Source: VBCK01 sp036270655 (GTDB taxonomy: Bacteria > Pseudomonadota > Gammaproteobacteria > Burkholderiales > Burkholderiaceae_F). From it: a stretch of 53,540 nucleotides of DNA. The notes beneath the pieces were generated by a model. It was not told the origin of the DNA. It did no database searches and was given only the letters and a program-made list of their open reading frames with translations. Shown in pieces: positions 42,985 to 52,742 of the stretch. Made by a program: the position numbers and the translations under genes. The stretch is from positions 1 to 53,540 of the forward strand of contig DATBCD010000090.1 in assembly GCA_036270655.1 (NCBI GenBank), given 5' to 3'. How positions within the stretch are numbered: position 1 is the first letter of the stretch; every line of letters starts with the position of its first letter.

Positions 42985-45288
42985 ATGACTGGCCGGACGC
43001 CACCCAGGACTCGCCTGTCGCCTCTGGCGCTGCGCTATGCGGCGCTGTTCGCCGTGCTGTCGGTGGCGCTTGCACTTCCGGTCGTATACGGCATCACCGC
43101 TTCGTACCATTCCGCGCAACGGGACGCGGCGACCGAGGCACGCGGGTCGGGCGACACAGACGCTTTCCGCGCCTGGCGCCGTGACAGCGGCATCCTGATC
43201 GCGATTACCCTGGTGGCAGAGCTGGCAACGGGGCTTGCTTTCGTGGGGCTGGTGCGCTCCGACGCCCGGCGACGCCGCGCCGAAAGCGAGCTACGCGACA
43301 GCCATGAGCGGCTGACGATGTTCATCGAAGCGCTGCCCGAAGCGGTGTCCCTGAAGGACGGCGAGAACCGCTGGCGCACGATCAACGAGCCGGCCAGGCG
43401 GCTGTTCCGCCTTGAAAACTTTCCGTGGCAGGGCAAGACCCATACGGAAATGGCGGCGTTACGCCCCGGGTTTCACGCGGCGCACGAGGCGTGCGCGGCC
43501 AGCGACGAAGAGGCGTGGCGCAATGCGGGCGTCACGATACAACACGAACACATTCCGGGGCTGCACAACGACCCGCGCACTTACGAGGTCCGCAAGATGG
43601 CCTTGTTCCACCCCGACGGTCGTCGCCGGGCTCTGATCGTGATCGGCAGGGACGTCACCGACCAGCTGCGCGCAGAGAATATGCTGCGCAAGCTGTCGCT
43701 CGCCGTGGAACAGATCCCCGAGAGTATCCTGATCACGGACACCGATGCCCGTATCGAGTACGTGAACGAGGCCGTCACCCGCATCAGCGGTTACAGCCCG
43801 CAGGAGCTGCTCGGACGCAACGCGAACATGCTCAGTTCCGGCAGCACACCCCGCGAGAGCTTCGCGGCGATGTGGGACACGCTGCGCGCAGGGCACACCT
43901 GGCGAGGGGAGTTCTGCAACCGGCGCAAAAATGGCACCGAGTACGTCGATTTCGCGATCATCACGCCGATCCGTCAGTCCGACGGCAGCATCAGTCATTA
44001 CCTGTCCTTGCAGGAGGACATCACCGAGCGCAAGCGTCTGGGCGCCGAGCTGGATCGGCACCGGCACCACCTGCAGGAGCTGGTGCGGGAGCGCACCGAG
44101 CAGCTGAACGAAGCCCTTGCACAGGCGGAGGCGGCCAATCGGGCCAAGAGCGCGTTCCTGGCCAACATGAGCCACGAGATCCGAACGCCCTTGAACGCGA
44201 TCTCCGGGCTGGCCCACCTGGTCAAGCTCGAGGGCGTCACCGCGAGCCAGGCCGAATGGTTGCAGAAGCTCGAGCAGGCATCGACCCACCTGCTCGAGAT
44301 CATCGACGAGGTCCTGGACCTGTCCAAGATCGAGGCGGGCAAACTGACGCTGTCCGAGGACCGGATCGAGCTGACCGCGTTGGCCGAAAGCGTGGCTTCG
44401 ATGCTGACCGACCGGATCCGGGGCAAGGGCCTGGACCTGAGGGTCCACACCGAGTTGTTCCCGGACAGTCTGACCGGCGATTCCAAGCGATTGAAGCAGG
44501 CGCTGCTCAATTACGCCGACAACGCGGTGAAGTTCACTGAGCGCGGCGGCATCAGCCTGCGAACGCGCAAATTCAGCGAAACCGCCGACAGCCTGGTCGT
44601 GCGCTTCGAAGTGGCGGATTCCGGCATCGGAATCGCGGCCGCGGACCTGCCCAAACTGTTCGAACCGTTCGAACAGGCCGACAACTCCGCGACACGCCGC
44701 TATGGTGGAAGCGGCCTCGGGCTGGCGATCACCCGGCGCCTGGCTCAGCTGATGGGCGGTGAGGTCGGCGTGGAAAGCCGCGTGGGCGTCGGCAGCACGT
44801 TCTGGTTTTCGGCACGGCTGCGCAAGGCAGTGCAGCCGGCTCGAACCGCGCAGCCGGTCATCGACGGCCGGGCCGCGAGCGACCTGATGCGCGAGCACCG
44901 TGGACGCCGGATACTGCTGGCCGAGGACGATCCGATCAACCGCGAGGTGGCGGTGTACCTGCTCGAGCAGGCCGGCCTGGCAGCCGATGTGGCCGACGAC
45001 GGCAGCGCCGCGGTCGAACTGGCGGCCGCCAACGACTACGCGCTGATCCTGATGGACATGCAGATGCCCAAACTCGACGGCCTGGAAGCGACGCGGCGCA
45101 TTCGTACGCTGTCCGGCCGCGAGCAGGTTCCGATCATCGCGATGACGGCCAACGTCTACGACGAGGATCGGGCTCGTTGCCTGCAGGCAGGCATGAACGA
45201 TTTCCTCGCCAAGCCGGTGTATCCGGATGCGCTGTACTCGTCCCTGTCGCACTGGCTGTCGCAGGCCAGAACCCCGACCGCCGCATGA
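42985..45288 (+). CDS. Membrane PAS hybrid sensor histidine kinase
   Basis: 767 residues from the ATG at 42985; an upstream in-frame ATG at 42820 adds 55 residues without homology. Two membrane helices (about 17-40 and 69-90), two PAS domains (about 108-228 and 238-350), a coiled coil, HisKA with His397 (MSHEIRTPLN), HATPase (N-box ALLNYADNAVKF, G-boxes GIGI and GSGLGL), and a C-terminal receiver with Asp691. It overlaps the aminotransferase gene (ATGA). The signal is unknown. Confidence 0.92.
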   Translation: MTGRTPPRTRLSPLALRYAALFAVLSVALALPVVYGITASYHSAQRDAATEARGSGDTDAFRAWRRDSGILIAITLVAELATGLAFVGLVRSDARRRRAESELRDSHERLTMFIEALPEAVSLKDGENRWRTINEPARRLFRLENFPWQGKTHTEMAALRPGFHAAHEACAASDEEAWRNAGVTIQHEHIPGLHNDPRTYEVRKMALFHPDGRRRALIVIGRDVTDQLRAENMLRKLSLAVEQIPESILITDTDARIEYVNEAVTRISGYSPQELLGRNANMLSSGSTPRESFAAMWDTLRAGHTWRGEFCNRRKNGTEYVDFAIITPIRQSDGSISHYLSLQEDITERKRLGAELDRHRHHLQELVRERTEQLNEALAQAEAANRAKSAFLANMSHEIRTPLNAISGLAHLVKLEGVTASQAEWLQKLEQASTHLLEIIDEVLDLSKIEAGKLTLSEDRIELTALAESVASMLTDRIRGKGLDLRVHTELFPDSLTGDSKRLKQALLNYADNAVKFTERGGISLRTRKFSETADSLVVRFEVADSGIGIAAADLPKLFEPFEQADNSATRRYGGSGLGLAITRRLAQLMGGEVGVESRVGVGSTFWFSARLRKAVQPARTAQPVIDGRAASDLMREHRGRRILLAEDDPINREVAVYLLEQAGLAADVADDGSAAVELAAANDYALILMDMQMPKLDGLEATRRIRTLSGREQVPIIAMTANVYDEDRARCLQAGMNDFLAKPVYPDALYSSLSHWLSQARTPTAA

Positions 45289-46520
45289 AGCGCCCCGCGG
45301 ACACACCCGGCGAAAGTGCTTCGACTGCGACACTGACCGCGGAACGCGTAGCCGCGTTGCGGGCCGACACGCCGGGCTGTGAGCATCGCCTGCACCTGAA
45401 CACCGCCGGAGCAGGGCTTCCGTCGCGGCGCGTTCTTGCGGCCACGACCGACCACCTGATGAAAGAAGCGCTCGAAGGCCCGGTGGAGGCGGCCATCGCC
45501 GCGCAGGCGAGGCTCGACGAGACCAGGAACCTGGCCGCCGCACTGATCAATGCGCGGCCCGCCGACGTCGCGTGGGCATCGAGCTGCAGCCATGCCTGGG
45601 GCGTCGCGTTCGCAGCGCTGCCGCCGCTGCGACCGGGCCAGCGCATGCTGGTATCGCGGCACGAATGGGGCGGAAACGTGGCCACGCTGGCGCGCGCGGC
45701 GCTGCGCGCCGGGTGCGCGCTGGAGTCGATTCCGTGCGCCGACGATGGCGGGGTGGACGCGGCGGCGCTGGCGCGGCTGATCGACCAACGCGTCGCTCTG
45801 GTGGCCCTGACCTGGCTGCCGGCCAACGGCGGCCTGATCAACGATGCGGCGGCCGTCGGGCAGGTCACGCGCGCCGCCGGCGTCCCGCTGCTGATCGATG
45901 CCGCGCAGGCGGTGGGGCAGATGCCGGTGGACGTACAAGCGATCGGCTGCGACGTGCTGGTGGCCCCCGGGCGCAAGCACCTGCGCGGCCCGCGCGGCAC
46001 CGCGCTGCTGTACGTGCGCCCGTCGCTGCTGCGGTGCCTGGACCCGGCGTTTCTGGACGTGGCGGCGGTCACGGGCGATCACGGCGGCCGCCCGCAGCTG
46101 AGTGGCGACGCGTCGATGCTGGAAACCGGCGAGACGACCGTGGCCGGCCTGCTCGGCCTGCGCGAGGCGCTCGCTCTGGCTCTGGAGATCGGACCGGCTG
46201 CGATTGCCCAGCGTGTGCGGGCCCTGGCCGAGCAGTTGCGCGCCGGCCTGGCGGCAATTGCCGGGGTCACCGTGCGCGACCTGGGAACGGTCAGATCGGC
46301 CCTGGTTTCCTTTACCATCGAAGGCGTTTCCGCCACGCGGGTGCAGCAACAGCTGGCCGCCCGCCGCATCAACATCGGCGCCAACGGCGTGGCCTACACG
46401 CCGCTGGACATGCGCGTGCGCGGCCTGACCCAGATCGCGCGGATGTCGGTCAGTTATCTGACGACGCCTGAAGAAATCGAGTGGGCCGTGGCCGCGGTGG
46501 CCGCCGTCGCGCACGGCTGA
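45285..46520 (+). CDS. Class V PLP aminotransferase
   Basis: 411 residues. The PLP-binding Lys is 231 (APGRKHLRGPRG), with Asp205 and Gln208 (LIDAAQAVGQMP) stacking on the cofactor. This is the selenocysteine lyase/isopenicillin N epimerase-like subgroup of class V enzymes. Substrate unknown. The ATG overlaps the sensor kinase stop (ATGA), and a receiver gene follows, so this enzyme sits inside a signalling operon. Confidence 0.85.
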   Translation: MKRPADTPGESASTATLTAERVAALRADTPGCEHRLHLNTAGAGLPSRRVLAATTDHLMKEALEGPVEAAIAAQARLDETRNLAAALINARPADVAWASSCSHAWGVAFAALPPLRPGQRMLVSRHEWGGNVATLARAALRAGCALESIPCADDGGVDAAALARLIDQRVALVALTWLPANGGLINDAAAVGQVTRAAGVPLLIDAAQAVGQMPVDVQAIGCDVLVAPGRKHLRGPRGTALLYVRPSLLRCLDPAFLDVAAVTGDHGGRPQLSGDASMLETGETTVAGLLGLREALALALEIGPAAIAQRVRALAEQLRAGLAAIAGVTVRDLGTVRSALVSFTIEGVSATRVQQQLAARRINIGANGVAYTPLDMRVRGLTQIARMSVSYLTTPEEIEWAVAAVAAVAHG

Positions 46521-46675
46521 CCGGACCGTCTTTCCGGCCGGGTCGGGCCGCGCCGGTGAAGTGCGGCCGCTTTGGGGCGGTTTTCGGGCGATACAGGGGG
46601 CGCGCCGCTTCTATCGTCGGATCTGGGGCCTCAAGCCGGTCCAATCCTTAGCTTTCCCAGCAGGCACGTTCGGAC

Positions 46676-47095
46676 ATGGCGCCCAACACGGCCGTAGAGA
46701 TCCTGAAACGCGAATACCACGCCAGCCCGATACTCCTGGTCGAGGACGATCCGATCAACCGGCTGCTGGCCACCGAGTTCCTGGCACACGCCGGCTGCAG
46801 CGCCGACATCGCGGAAAACGGCGCCGAGGCCGTCCAACTGGTGCAGAGCAAACCCTACGCGCTGATCCTGATGGACGTGCAAATGCCGATCATGGATGGC
46901 CTGGAGGCGACCCGCCGGATCCGTAAGCTGCCGAACGGTCGCAGCGTGCCGATCATCGCGATGACGGCCAATGCGTTCAGCGAAGACCGGGATGCCTGCC
47001 TGGCCGCTTCGATGAACGATTTCGTATCCAAGCCGTTCGTGCCTGACACGCTGTACCGCACCATGCTGCATTGGCTGTCGAGCGCCGGGCGCTAG
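46676..47095 (+). CDS. Single-domain response regulator
   Basis: 139 residues, receiver only: acidic pocket LVEDD, Asp67 (LILMDVQMP), Lys119 (FVSKP). It closely resembles the receiver of the hybrid kinase upstream (shared DPINR, NDYALIL-like and MNDF-KP segments), so the two probably arose by duplication. No output domain, so it may act as a phosphate shuttle or sink. Confidence 0.9.
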   Translation: MAPNTAVEILKREYHASPILLVEDDPINRLLATEFLAHAGCSADIAENGAEAVQLVQSKPYALILMDVQMPIMDGLEATRRIRKLPNGRSVPIIAMTANAFSEDRDACLAASMNDFVSKPFVPDTLYRTMLHWLSSAGR

Positions 47096-47160
47096 TGAGC
47101 CGCGCACGGGCGAGTCGGGCACCTGTCGCTGCTTCGCATGCGTTTTCCGTGAGGTCCTTG

Positions 47161-48948
47161 ATGCGCCGTCGCAATTTGCGGGACCTGGTCTTTGCGCTGA
47201 TGGCGTTCCCGCTTGCGCCCTCGTGGGCCGCCGAAACCGTGCACGACCGTCTGACTGCACTGGCCCAGGAGTTCGTCGACACCAGGGCGCGCCTGCACCC
47301 GATGCTGGCGACCGAGCTGGGCATCCCCGGACACGATGGCGAGCTGGAGATGCCGACCGAGGCCAGCCGGGCGGCCGAGGTCGGGCGCCTGCAGCAGTGG
47401 CGCGAACGGCTTGAGCAGATCGCGCGCTCGCCCGGCTCCAGCCGGGTGGATGCCGATGATGCCAGGCTGCTGCGGGCGCAAATGGACCGGGCGCTGAACC
47501 AGTTGCAGGTTTATCAGGTCGATCGAAAAAGCTACGGCGGCGCGGCAGTCAACCTGGTCCAGGCGATCTACACGCAACTGCATGAGCTGCCGGTGGCCGG
47601 GCGCGACGGCGCCACAGTCGAGCGGGTCGGCGCGGCATGGAACGACATAATCGAACGCCTGAACAGGACGCCGGCGTTCGTTGCAGCGGCGCAGCGCCTG
47701 GTCACCCGGCCCGGCCATCGCTACGGCATCGTCGACAGCCAGCAGCTTGCCGGCGCGCCCGACCTGTTCAACGGACCATTGACCGACGCGGCAAAGGGCC
47801 GGTTCGGCGAGGACTCCGAAGGCTTGCGGCGCTTTGCGAAGGCGCGCGATGCGGCGTTGGCCGCGCTCTCGCAGACCAGAGCATTCATAGACGCGCACGT
47901 GGCCGCCTGGCCCGAGAACTTCGCCATAGGGCGCAAGGCCTACGATCGAATGCTCCGCGAGGAAAAACTTCTGCCGTTCGGGGCCGACGACCTGATCCGG
48001 ATGGGCCATATGGAGCTCGAACACGGCTGGGCCGAGGAGGCGTGGCTGCGGTCGCTGTCCCGTCATGACCAGGTGCCGTTCGGGCCTCCCAGCGGCGGCG
48101 GCCTGGCTCCGGGTGGGGCGGACCTGATTGCGTACTACCGCGACCGGATCGCCGAGCTGCGCCGGTTCGTCGCCGACCGCCAGCTGGTGACGGTTCCGGA
48201 CTGGCTTGGCGATCTGAAAATCGAACAGACGCCGGAGTTCATGCGCCCCGTGTCGCCAGGGGCCGCGATGAATCCGCCGCGCCTGTTTTCCGCGTCGACC
48301 ACCGGCTACTACTACATCACGCCGCCCGATTCGCTGCAGGAAGCGGCAGCGCGCCTGGACATGAACGAGGACTTCGATCGGGACCGGATCCTGTCGACCG
48401 CGGCGCACGAGGCGATGCCGGGGCACTTTATGCAATGGTCGATCGCGAAGCGGCATTCGAATTTCATCCGGAAGATCCAGGACAGCGGCGAATTCTCGGA
48501 GGGCTGGGCGTTCTACGGCGAGGAAATGTTCGTCCGCCTTGGCCTGTATGGCCAGGACCTGGACGCGCGCCTTTTTACCGCGCGCTGGGAAAGGGTCCGG
48601 GGCGCGCGGGCAATCGTCGATCCGATGCTGGCCACCGGGCAGTGGAGCTTCGACCAGGCCGTGCGCTTCTACGCCGAGCAGACCGAATTCACGCCGCAGG
48701 CGGCCGAGGCCGCCGTATCCGGCATTGCGCTGGGCCCCGGATACGTGATCGCCTACACGGCGGGCCGTGCCCAGCTGGAGGACCTGCTCGGGCAGTATCT
48801 GCGCAAGGCCGGCGAGCGCGCCTCGCTGCGCGACTTTCACGACCGGCTTCTGTCGTACGGGACGACTCCGTTCGCGATCGTTGCCCCCGAGCTGATCGCC
48901 GATCTGGACAAGTCCAGCGACGAAGTGCGGGCCGCAGCCAACTACTGA
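47161..48948 (+). CDS. Exported DUF885 metallopeptidase-like protein
   Basis: 595 residues with a signal peptide (ends SWAAE near 24). The zinc motif HEAMPGH is at 416-422 with EGWAFY at 447, as in the DUF885/M32-like peptidase clan. The body is helical. The start ATG at 47161 has GAGG six bases ahead. It likely works in the periplasm; no substrate is known. Confidence 0.85.
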   Translation: MRRRNLRDLVFALMAFPLAPSWAAETVHDRLTALAQEFVDTRARLHPMLATELGIPGHDGELEMPTEASRAAEVGRLQQWRERLEQIARSPGSSRVDADDARLLRAQMDRALNQLQVYQVDRKSYGGAAVNLVQAIYTQLHELPVAGRDGATVERVGAAWNDIIERLNRTPAFVAAAQRLVTRPGHRYGIVDSQQLAGAPDLFNGPLTDAAKGRFGEDSEGLRRFAKARDAALAALSQTRAFIDAHVAAWPENFAIGRKAYDRMLREEKLLPFGADDLIRMGHMELEHGWAEEAWLRSLSRHDQVPFGPPSGGGLAPGGADLIAYYRDRIAELRRFVADRQLVTVPDWLGDLKIEQTPEFMRPVSPGAAMNPPRLFSASTTGYYYITPPDSLQEAAARLDMNEDFDRDRILSTAAHEAMPGHFMQWSIAKRHSNFIRKIQDSGEFSEGWAFYGEEMFVRLGLYGQDLDARLFTARWERVRGARAIVDPMLATGQWSFDQAVRFYAEQTEFTPQAAEAAVSGIALGPGYVIAYTAGRAQLEDLLGQYLRKAGERASLRDFHDRLLSYGTTPFAIVAPELIADLDKSSDEVRAAANY

Positions 48949-48998
48949 CGGCCGGTGCCGCGGCGCCACGGGCTATCGTCCGGTCTGTTCTCCAGCTC

Positions 48999-49625
48999 TC
49001 ACTGGGCCGTGCGTAAACGTCCGTTCGCGGCGACCCTCGATTTCGAGCGATCGGACCTCAGCACGGGTGATAACGGCTCGATGCTCGTGGTCGCGTCGCT
49101 GTCTTCCTCGTCTGTTGCAAACTCGTAAGTCGATCCAGGCACACCACGCGCTTCGCTGAACCCCTCGTTGCCCCGTGCTGCGGCGAACGGCGGTTGGCCG
49201 TCGGACTGACGTCTGTCAATCGCTATAAGGCCGCCGGCCATGATCAGGACGAGCACCAGCATCGCCAAGTTGACCAGCGCGAACCAGTCACGGTGCCAGC
49301 GTAGCGTCGGCACCGGCGGGTCGCCGGACCGTGAGGCGGCGTCGGACCGGGCCGAAGCGTTGCGCCGTGGGCGAGGCGGCTGGTCGACCCGCGTTGCAAG
49401 GCCTTTCTCTTCGAGTGCGCCAGCCAGGTTCCAGACCGTTTCGGGGCCAAAGAATCCGGACAGTTCCGCAATCGTGCGGCGCCCGTCCATCAGGATCAGC
49501 ACCTGACGTTCCCGCGGCGAAAGCTGGCCATCGTGGGTCACGGCGAGCTGGTCCAGCCCGTGATCCGATTTGCGATAGACGACGGAGTCGTCGATCACCA
49601 TACGAGTATCGCTGTCGATCTTCAT
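48999..49625 (-). CDS. Winged-helix-like one-TM protein
   Basis: 208 residues, unrecognised. The first 80 residues look like a small winged helix (LSPRERQVLILMDGRRTIAEL, VWNLAGALEEKGLATRV). One membrane helix lies near 118-136 (LVNLAMLVLVLIMAGGLIAI), then a Ser/Asp-rich tail. It would place a DNA- or ligand-binding domain in the cytoplasm and the tail outside. It converges on the DUF885 gene. Confidence 0.65.
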   Translation of the reverse strand: MKIDSDTRMVIDDSVVYRKSDHGLDQLAVTHDGQLSPRERQVLILMDGRRTIAELSGFFGPETVWNLAGALEEKGLATRVDQPPRPRRNASARSDAASRSGDPPVPTLRWHRDWFALVNLAMLVLVLIMAGGLIAIDRRQSDGQPPFAAARGNEGFSEARGVPGSTYEFATDEEDSDATTSIEPLSPVLRSDRSKSRVAANGRLRTAQ

Positions 49626-49758
49626 TCGAGGTCACTCGCTACGTCGACCGGCCGAAGCTTTACCCCAACGCCGTGAGCTTTCAATCAGGTCTTTTCCGCT
49701 AGGGCATTTACCGGCTTCAGGCTCGCAAAATCCATCGCTGCGTGCAGGGTCCGCCCGG

Positions 49759-50145
49759 CTAGTGACCGACCCATGTCAACCACATGGGCCGCGAGTATCG
49801 ACTGATCTGCAGCAGTCCAAGCAGCAGGCAGCTCACGCCACTGACGGCAGCCAGAGCGTGCAATACAACCAGGACCTTCGGCTGCTTTTCGTCGCGAAAC
49901 TGGAAGCTGATCAGGAAGACTCCTCCCAAAGCGCCTAACAGCACGACGACGACGCCATAGACCACAACCGATGGCGTTCCTGGCGTAGCGACGACCCACA
50001 TCGCGAGCATCAGCGCCTGGAGTCCGAAAAAACCATGGGCTACGATCAGAAAGAACGGTGGAAACCGGTTCTTGAATATGTAAATGGCCATGGTCAGCCC
50101 GAACACGGCGGCAACCAGAAACATAGGGATCGCAACGTACAGCAT
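49759..50145 (-). CDS. Four-helix membrane protein
   Basis: 128 residues, about four membrane helices (YVAIPMFLVAAVFGLTMAIY, LIVAHGFFGLQALMLAMWVV, VVVYGVVVVLLGALGGVFLI, LVVLHALAAVSGVSCLLLGL). Two His in helices (FLIVAHG, VVLHALA) are a possible haem b pair, which would fit a cytochrome context, but this is only suggestive. It lies 48 bases downstream of the di-heme protein gene on the same strand. Confidence 0.6.
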   Translation of the reverse strand: MLYVAIPMFLVAAVFGLTMAIYIFKNRFPPFFLIVAHGFFGLQALMLAMWVVATPGTPSVVVYGVVVVLLGALGGVFLISFQFRDEKQPKVLVVLHALAAVSGVSCLLLGLLQISRYSRPMWLTWVGH

Positions 50146-50193
50146 CGATGTACCGCTTTTGTGCCGCCGCCTCGGAGTCGCGCACCGCTCCTT

Positions 50194-51678
50194 TCAAAGA
50201 GCGTTCAGGAATGCGACCAGGTCGCCGACCTGATCCGGTGTCAGACCGATGGCGAAGCGCTCGTTGTAGAAGTTCACGACGGTTGTCAGGTCCTTGGCCG
50301 AGCCGTTGTGAAAATACGGCGCGCGTCCGGCCAGCCCACGCAAGATCGGTCCCTTCGTCTTGCCGATGTCGGTCCACTTGCCGCTGATGACCGCCTTGCC
50401 CGGATCCGTGACCTCGACGATGGCTCCGGTCACCGAGTTTTTCAGGGTGTAGACAGGCAGGTTGGCGATGTCGAGGGTCGTATTGAGCGATCCGTCGTTG
50501 TTGAGCGGCTGCGCCATCGTTGCGCCGATGTTGATCGCCAACGACGTCGAATGATTGCCGACGTTAGGGCTGTTGTGGCAAATCGCGCATCCCCCCGTGA
50601 TGTCCTGGCCGGCGAGCGGATCGGCCGCGTTATACAGGGGATCGTTCGGCACGCTGTTCAGTCCGGGCACGTCGTGAATCACGAAGGTCGTGTTGTTGAA
50701 GATCGCCTCGCCGCGTCCGATCGACTGCTGTACCGGATTCAGAGACGCGTACCGCGGGCTGGTCGGCTCCCAGGAGGCGAAGATATCGAAGTCGGCATTC
50801 GTGAATCCGGGCTTCAACGGGTCGTTGATCCCGATGAAGAACGCAGGAGCGACCGTCCGCGCCAGATAGCTGCTGCCGCCGTGCGCATCGCCTTCATTGA
50901 GCTGCACGGAATTATGGCCCTCGGTGACGATCAATTGCGCAGTGTATGTGTTGGTCTCGAACGCGACCATGTCCGTCTGCGCCTGCGTGCCGGAGATCGA
51001 CGCGCCCTGAGCGTGGCCCGTGGTCGCGCCGTTGGCCTGATCGGCCAGGTCGAACATCAGCGGCGCAGTGCTCTGGAACTGCGGCTGCGTCGTCAGCGGA
51101 TGCAGCGTTTCGCGCCCATCCCACATAATCGCCGAGTTGAAAATCAGGTTGGTTGTCGGAGGCGGGCGCCTGAACAGGAAGAGCTGCCCGTTGACGCCCG
51201 CCGAACCCGGCGCGATCGCGCAGTTCTTCGGATTGGTGGCCGAAGCCAGACTGAACCCGGCGCCGGGCGGAATCCCGAGCATCATGCGGATCAGCCCGTA
51301 GTTCATGACCTGCGACGACTTCGAGCTGTCCGGTTCCTGGGAAGGGCTCGTGGGCGGGCAATCCGACCCGTCGTTGGGCGTGAACAGGACATCCGCGGGA
51401 TTCAGAGACTGCGCGTGTTCGGGCGTGAGGGTCCAGCTGTTGGCTTGCACGTGGCAGGTCCCACACCGGCGGCCGTTCGTTCCGAGGTTGGCGAAAAAAC
51501 CGTTGGTGGTCCCGGTATTGAAGCCGTTGGTGGACGCGCTCGAAAGCACGCCGGAGCCATCGTTGTCTGTGTGGGACGCGACTCTGGCACTGTCATTGCC
51601 GGCAGCGGCTCCTATCAAGGCCACATCGAATGCAAGGGTGGAAATGACCGCAGCAATCGCTGGATGGATTCGTCTCAT
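50194..51678 (-). CDS. Di-heme cytochrome c peroxidase-like protein
   Basis: 494 residues from the ATG at 51678, with GAGGAG ahead. A signal peptide ends near GAAAG. Two haem sites: CGTCH (Cys72, Cys75, His76) and CAICH near 363-367. IMWDGRETLHPL, GPILRGLAGRAPYFHNG and TPDQVGDLVAFLNAL match the MauG/cytochrome c peroxidase superfamily. It is periplasmic. Two membrane proteins follow on the same strand. Whether it is a peroxidase, a MauG-like oxidase or a quinol-type enzyme is open. Confidence 0.85.
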   Translation of the reverse strand: MRRIHPAIAAVISTLAFDVALIGAAAGNDSARVASHTDNDGSGVLSSASTNGFNTGTTNGFFANLGTNGRRCGTCHVQANSWTLTPEHAQSLNPADVLFTPNDGSDCPPTSPSQEPDSSKSSQVMNYGLIRMMLGIPPGAGFSLASATNPKNCAIAPGSAGVNGQLFLFRRPPPTTNLIFNSAIMWDGRETLHPLTTQPQFQSTAPLMFDLADQANGATTGHAQGASISGTQAQTDMVAFETNTYTAQLIVTEGHNSVQLNEGDAHGGSSYLARTVAPAFFIGINDPLKPGFTNADFDIFASWEPTSPRYASLNPVQQSIGRGEAIFNNTTFVIHDVPGLNSVPNDPLYNAADPLAGQDITGGCAICHNSPNVGNHSTSLAINIGATMAQPLNNDGSLNTTLDIANLPVYTLKNSVTGAIVEVTDPGKAVISGKWTDIGKTKGPILRGLAGRAPYFHNGSAKDLTTVVNFYNERFAIGLTPDQVGDLVAFLNAL

Positions 51679-51983
51679 CGCTCCTCTCCTCGTTGGCGGG
51701 CCGCTTCTCGACCAGGGACTGCGCACCAACGAGTGACACAGTAGTAGCGAAGATGTGTGATGCAACTCAGGTGAAGCACTGAAAACGAGTCTGGAAGATC
51801 GTTGGGGAGCCACCCTTGCCTTGATCCGCTTAGTTGACGGGGCTTTGTGGCTACGCGCCGCGAATCGATCATGCGAAATCGCGCAACAGCGACGTCCCAA
51901 CTCCAGGCACACACGGCTCTCGATGCCCTTCGGACGCTCCAGCTCGATCTTGCGCTGCTCCGGGTCCTTCGCGCCGGGGGCGG
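51679..51983. other. Intergenic region upstream of the di-heme gene
   Basis: About 300 bases. On the minus strand a weak promoter-like pair TTGCAT, 16 bases, TACTGT lies near 51755-51725. From 51860 to 51983 the minus strand is open in the frame leading into the di-heme gene but shows no homologue. Nothing else is supported. Confidence 0.35.
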
Positions 51984-52742
51984 CTATCGTTCGGTCTGCT
52001 CTCCGTAACGTTCGGCGCGAATCGAAGCGGCCGCAACGCCTTCCAGGACCAGAGCGCCGGTGACCGCCTCGACGAAGCCGCTGGACCCGCACACGTAGGT
52101 GTGTCGTGGCCTCTGGCGCCAGCGGGCCAGGATGTCTCGCAGCAGCGTTCGATCCAGGCGCCGATCGAGGTCCCCCGGGCGGTGTCTGGCCTGGCGCGTC
52201 GTCACGAACACAAGGTCGAAGTTCGCCTCGAGTGCCTGGGCGCTCAGCAGCTCGTCGCGGTACACGAGCTCGTCCCAGGTGCGCGCCGAGTAAACGAGCA
52301 GGGCGACGGTTTGCGGCGCGACCGCGTCGCGATGGCGCGCCATCGCCATCAGCGGAACGACGCCTGAGCCGCCCGCGACCAGCAGAAGCGGACCGCCATC
52401 TTCGGCCCGCCAGATGAAATGACCGCCGATCGGCCCACGAACCTCGAACGTATCACCGGGTCGGGCGACCTCGTGGAAATAAGGCGAGACCTCGCCGTCA
52501 TCCAGGCGCTCGATCGCCAGCTCGATCTGCGGCGCGCCGGGGGCGGACCCGATCGAGTAGCTGCGTTGCGCCTGGTAGCCATCGGGCGCCGTCAGCCGGA
52601 TGTCGACATGCTGGCCCGCCTGATGCGGACCGAGCGCCGCTCGAAGAAAGACGCTGACGACGCGCGCGGTGCGCGGGACGATCCGCTCGATGACCGCCTG
52701 CTGCCAGCGCAAGGGCGCCGCGGACGCAGCGTCCATCGTCAC
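51984..52742 (-). CDS. FAD ferredoxin-reductase-type partner
   Basis: 252 residues from the GTG at 52742 (overlap GTGA); ATG 52736 is an alternative. FAD site RSYSIGS, NAD(P) site LLVAGGSGVVPL and a late YVCGSSGFV segment. No [2Fe-2S] domain is present, so this is an FNR-fold reductase without its own ferredoxin. It is translationally coupled to the molybdoenzyme gene, so electrons probably pass to or from it. Cytoplasmic. Confidence 0.85.
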   Translation of the reverse strand: MTMDAASAAPLRWQQAVIERIVPRTARVVSVFLRAALGPHQAGQHVDIRLTAPDGYQAQRSYSIGSAPGAPQIELAIERLDDGEVSPYFHEVARPGDTFEVRGPIGGHFIWRAEDGGPLLLVAGGSGVVPLMAMARHRDAVAPQTVALLVYSARTWDELVYRDELLSAQALEANFDLVFVTTRQARHRPGDLDRRLDRTLLRDILARWRQRPRHTYVCGSSGFVEAVTGALVLEGVAAASIRAERYGEQTER

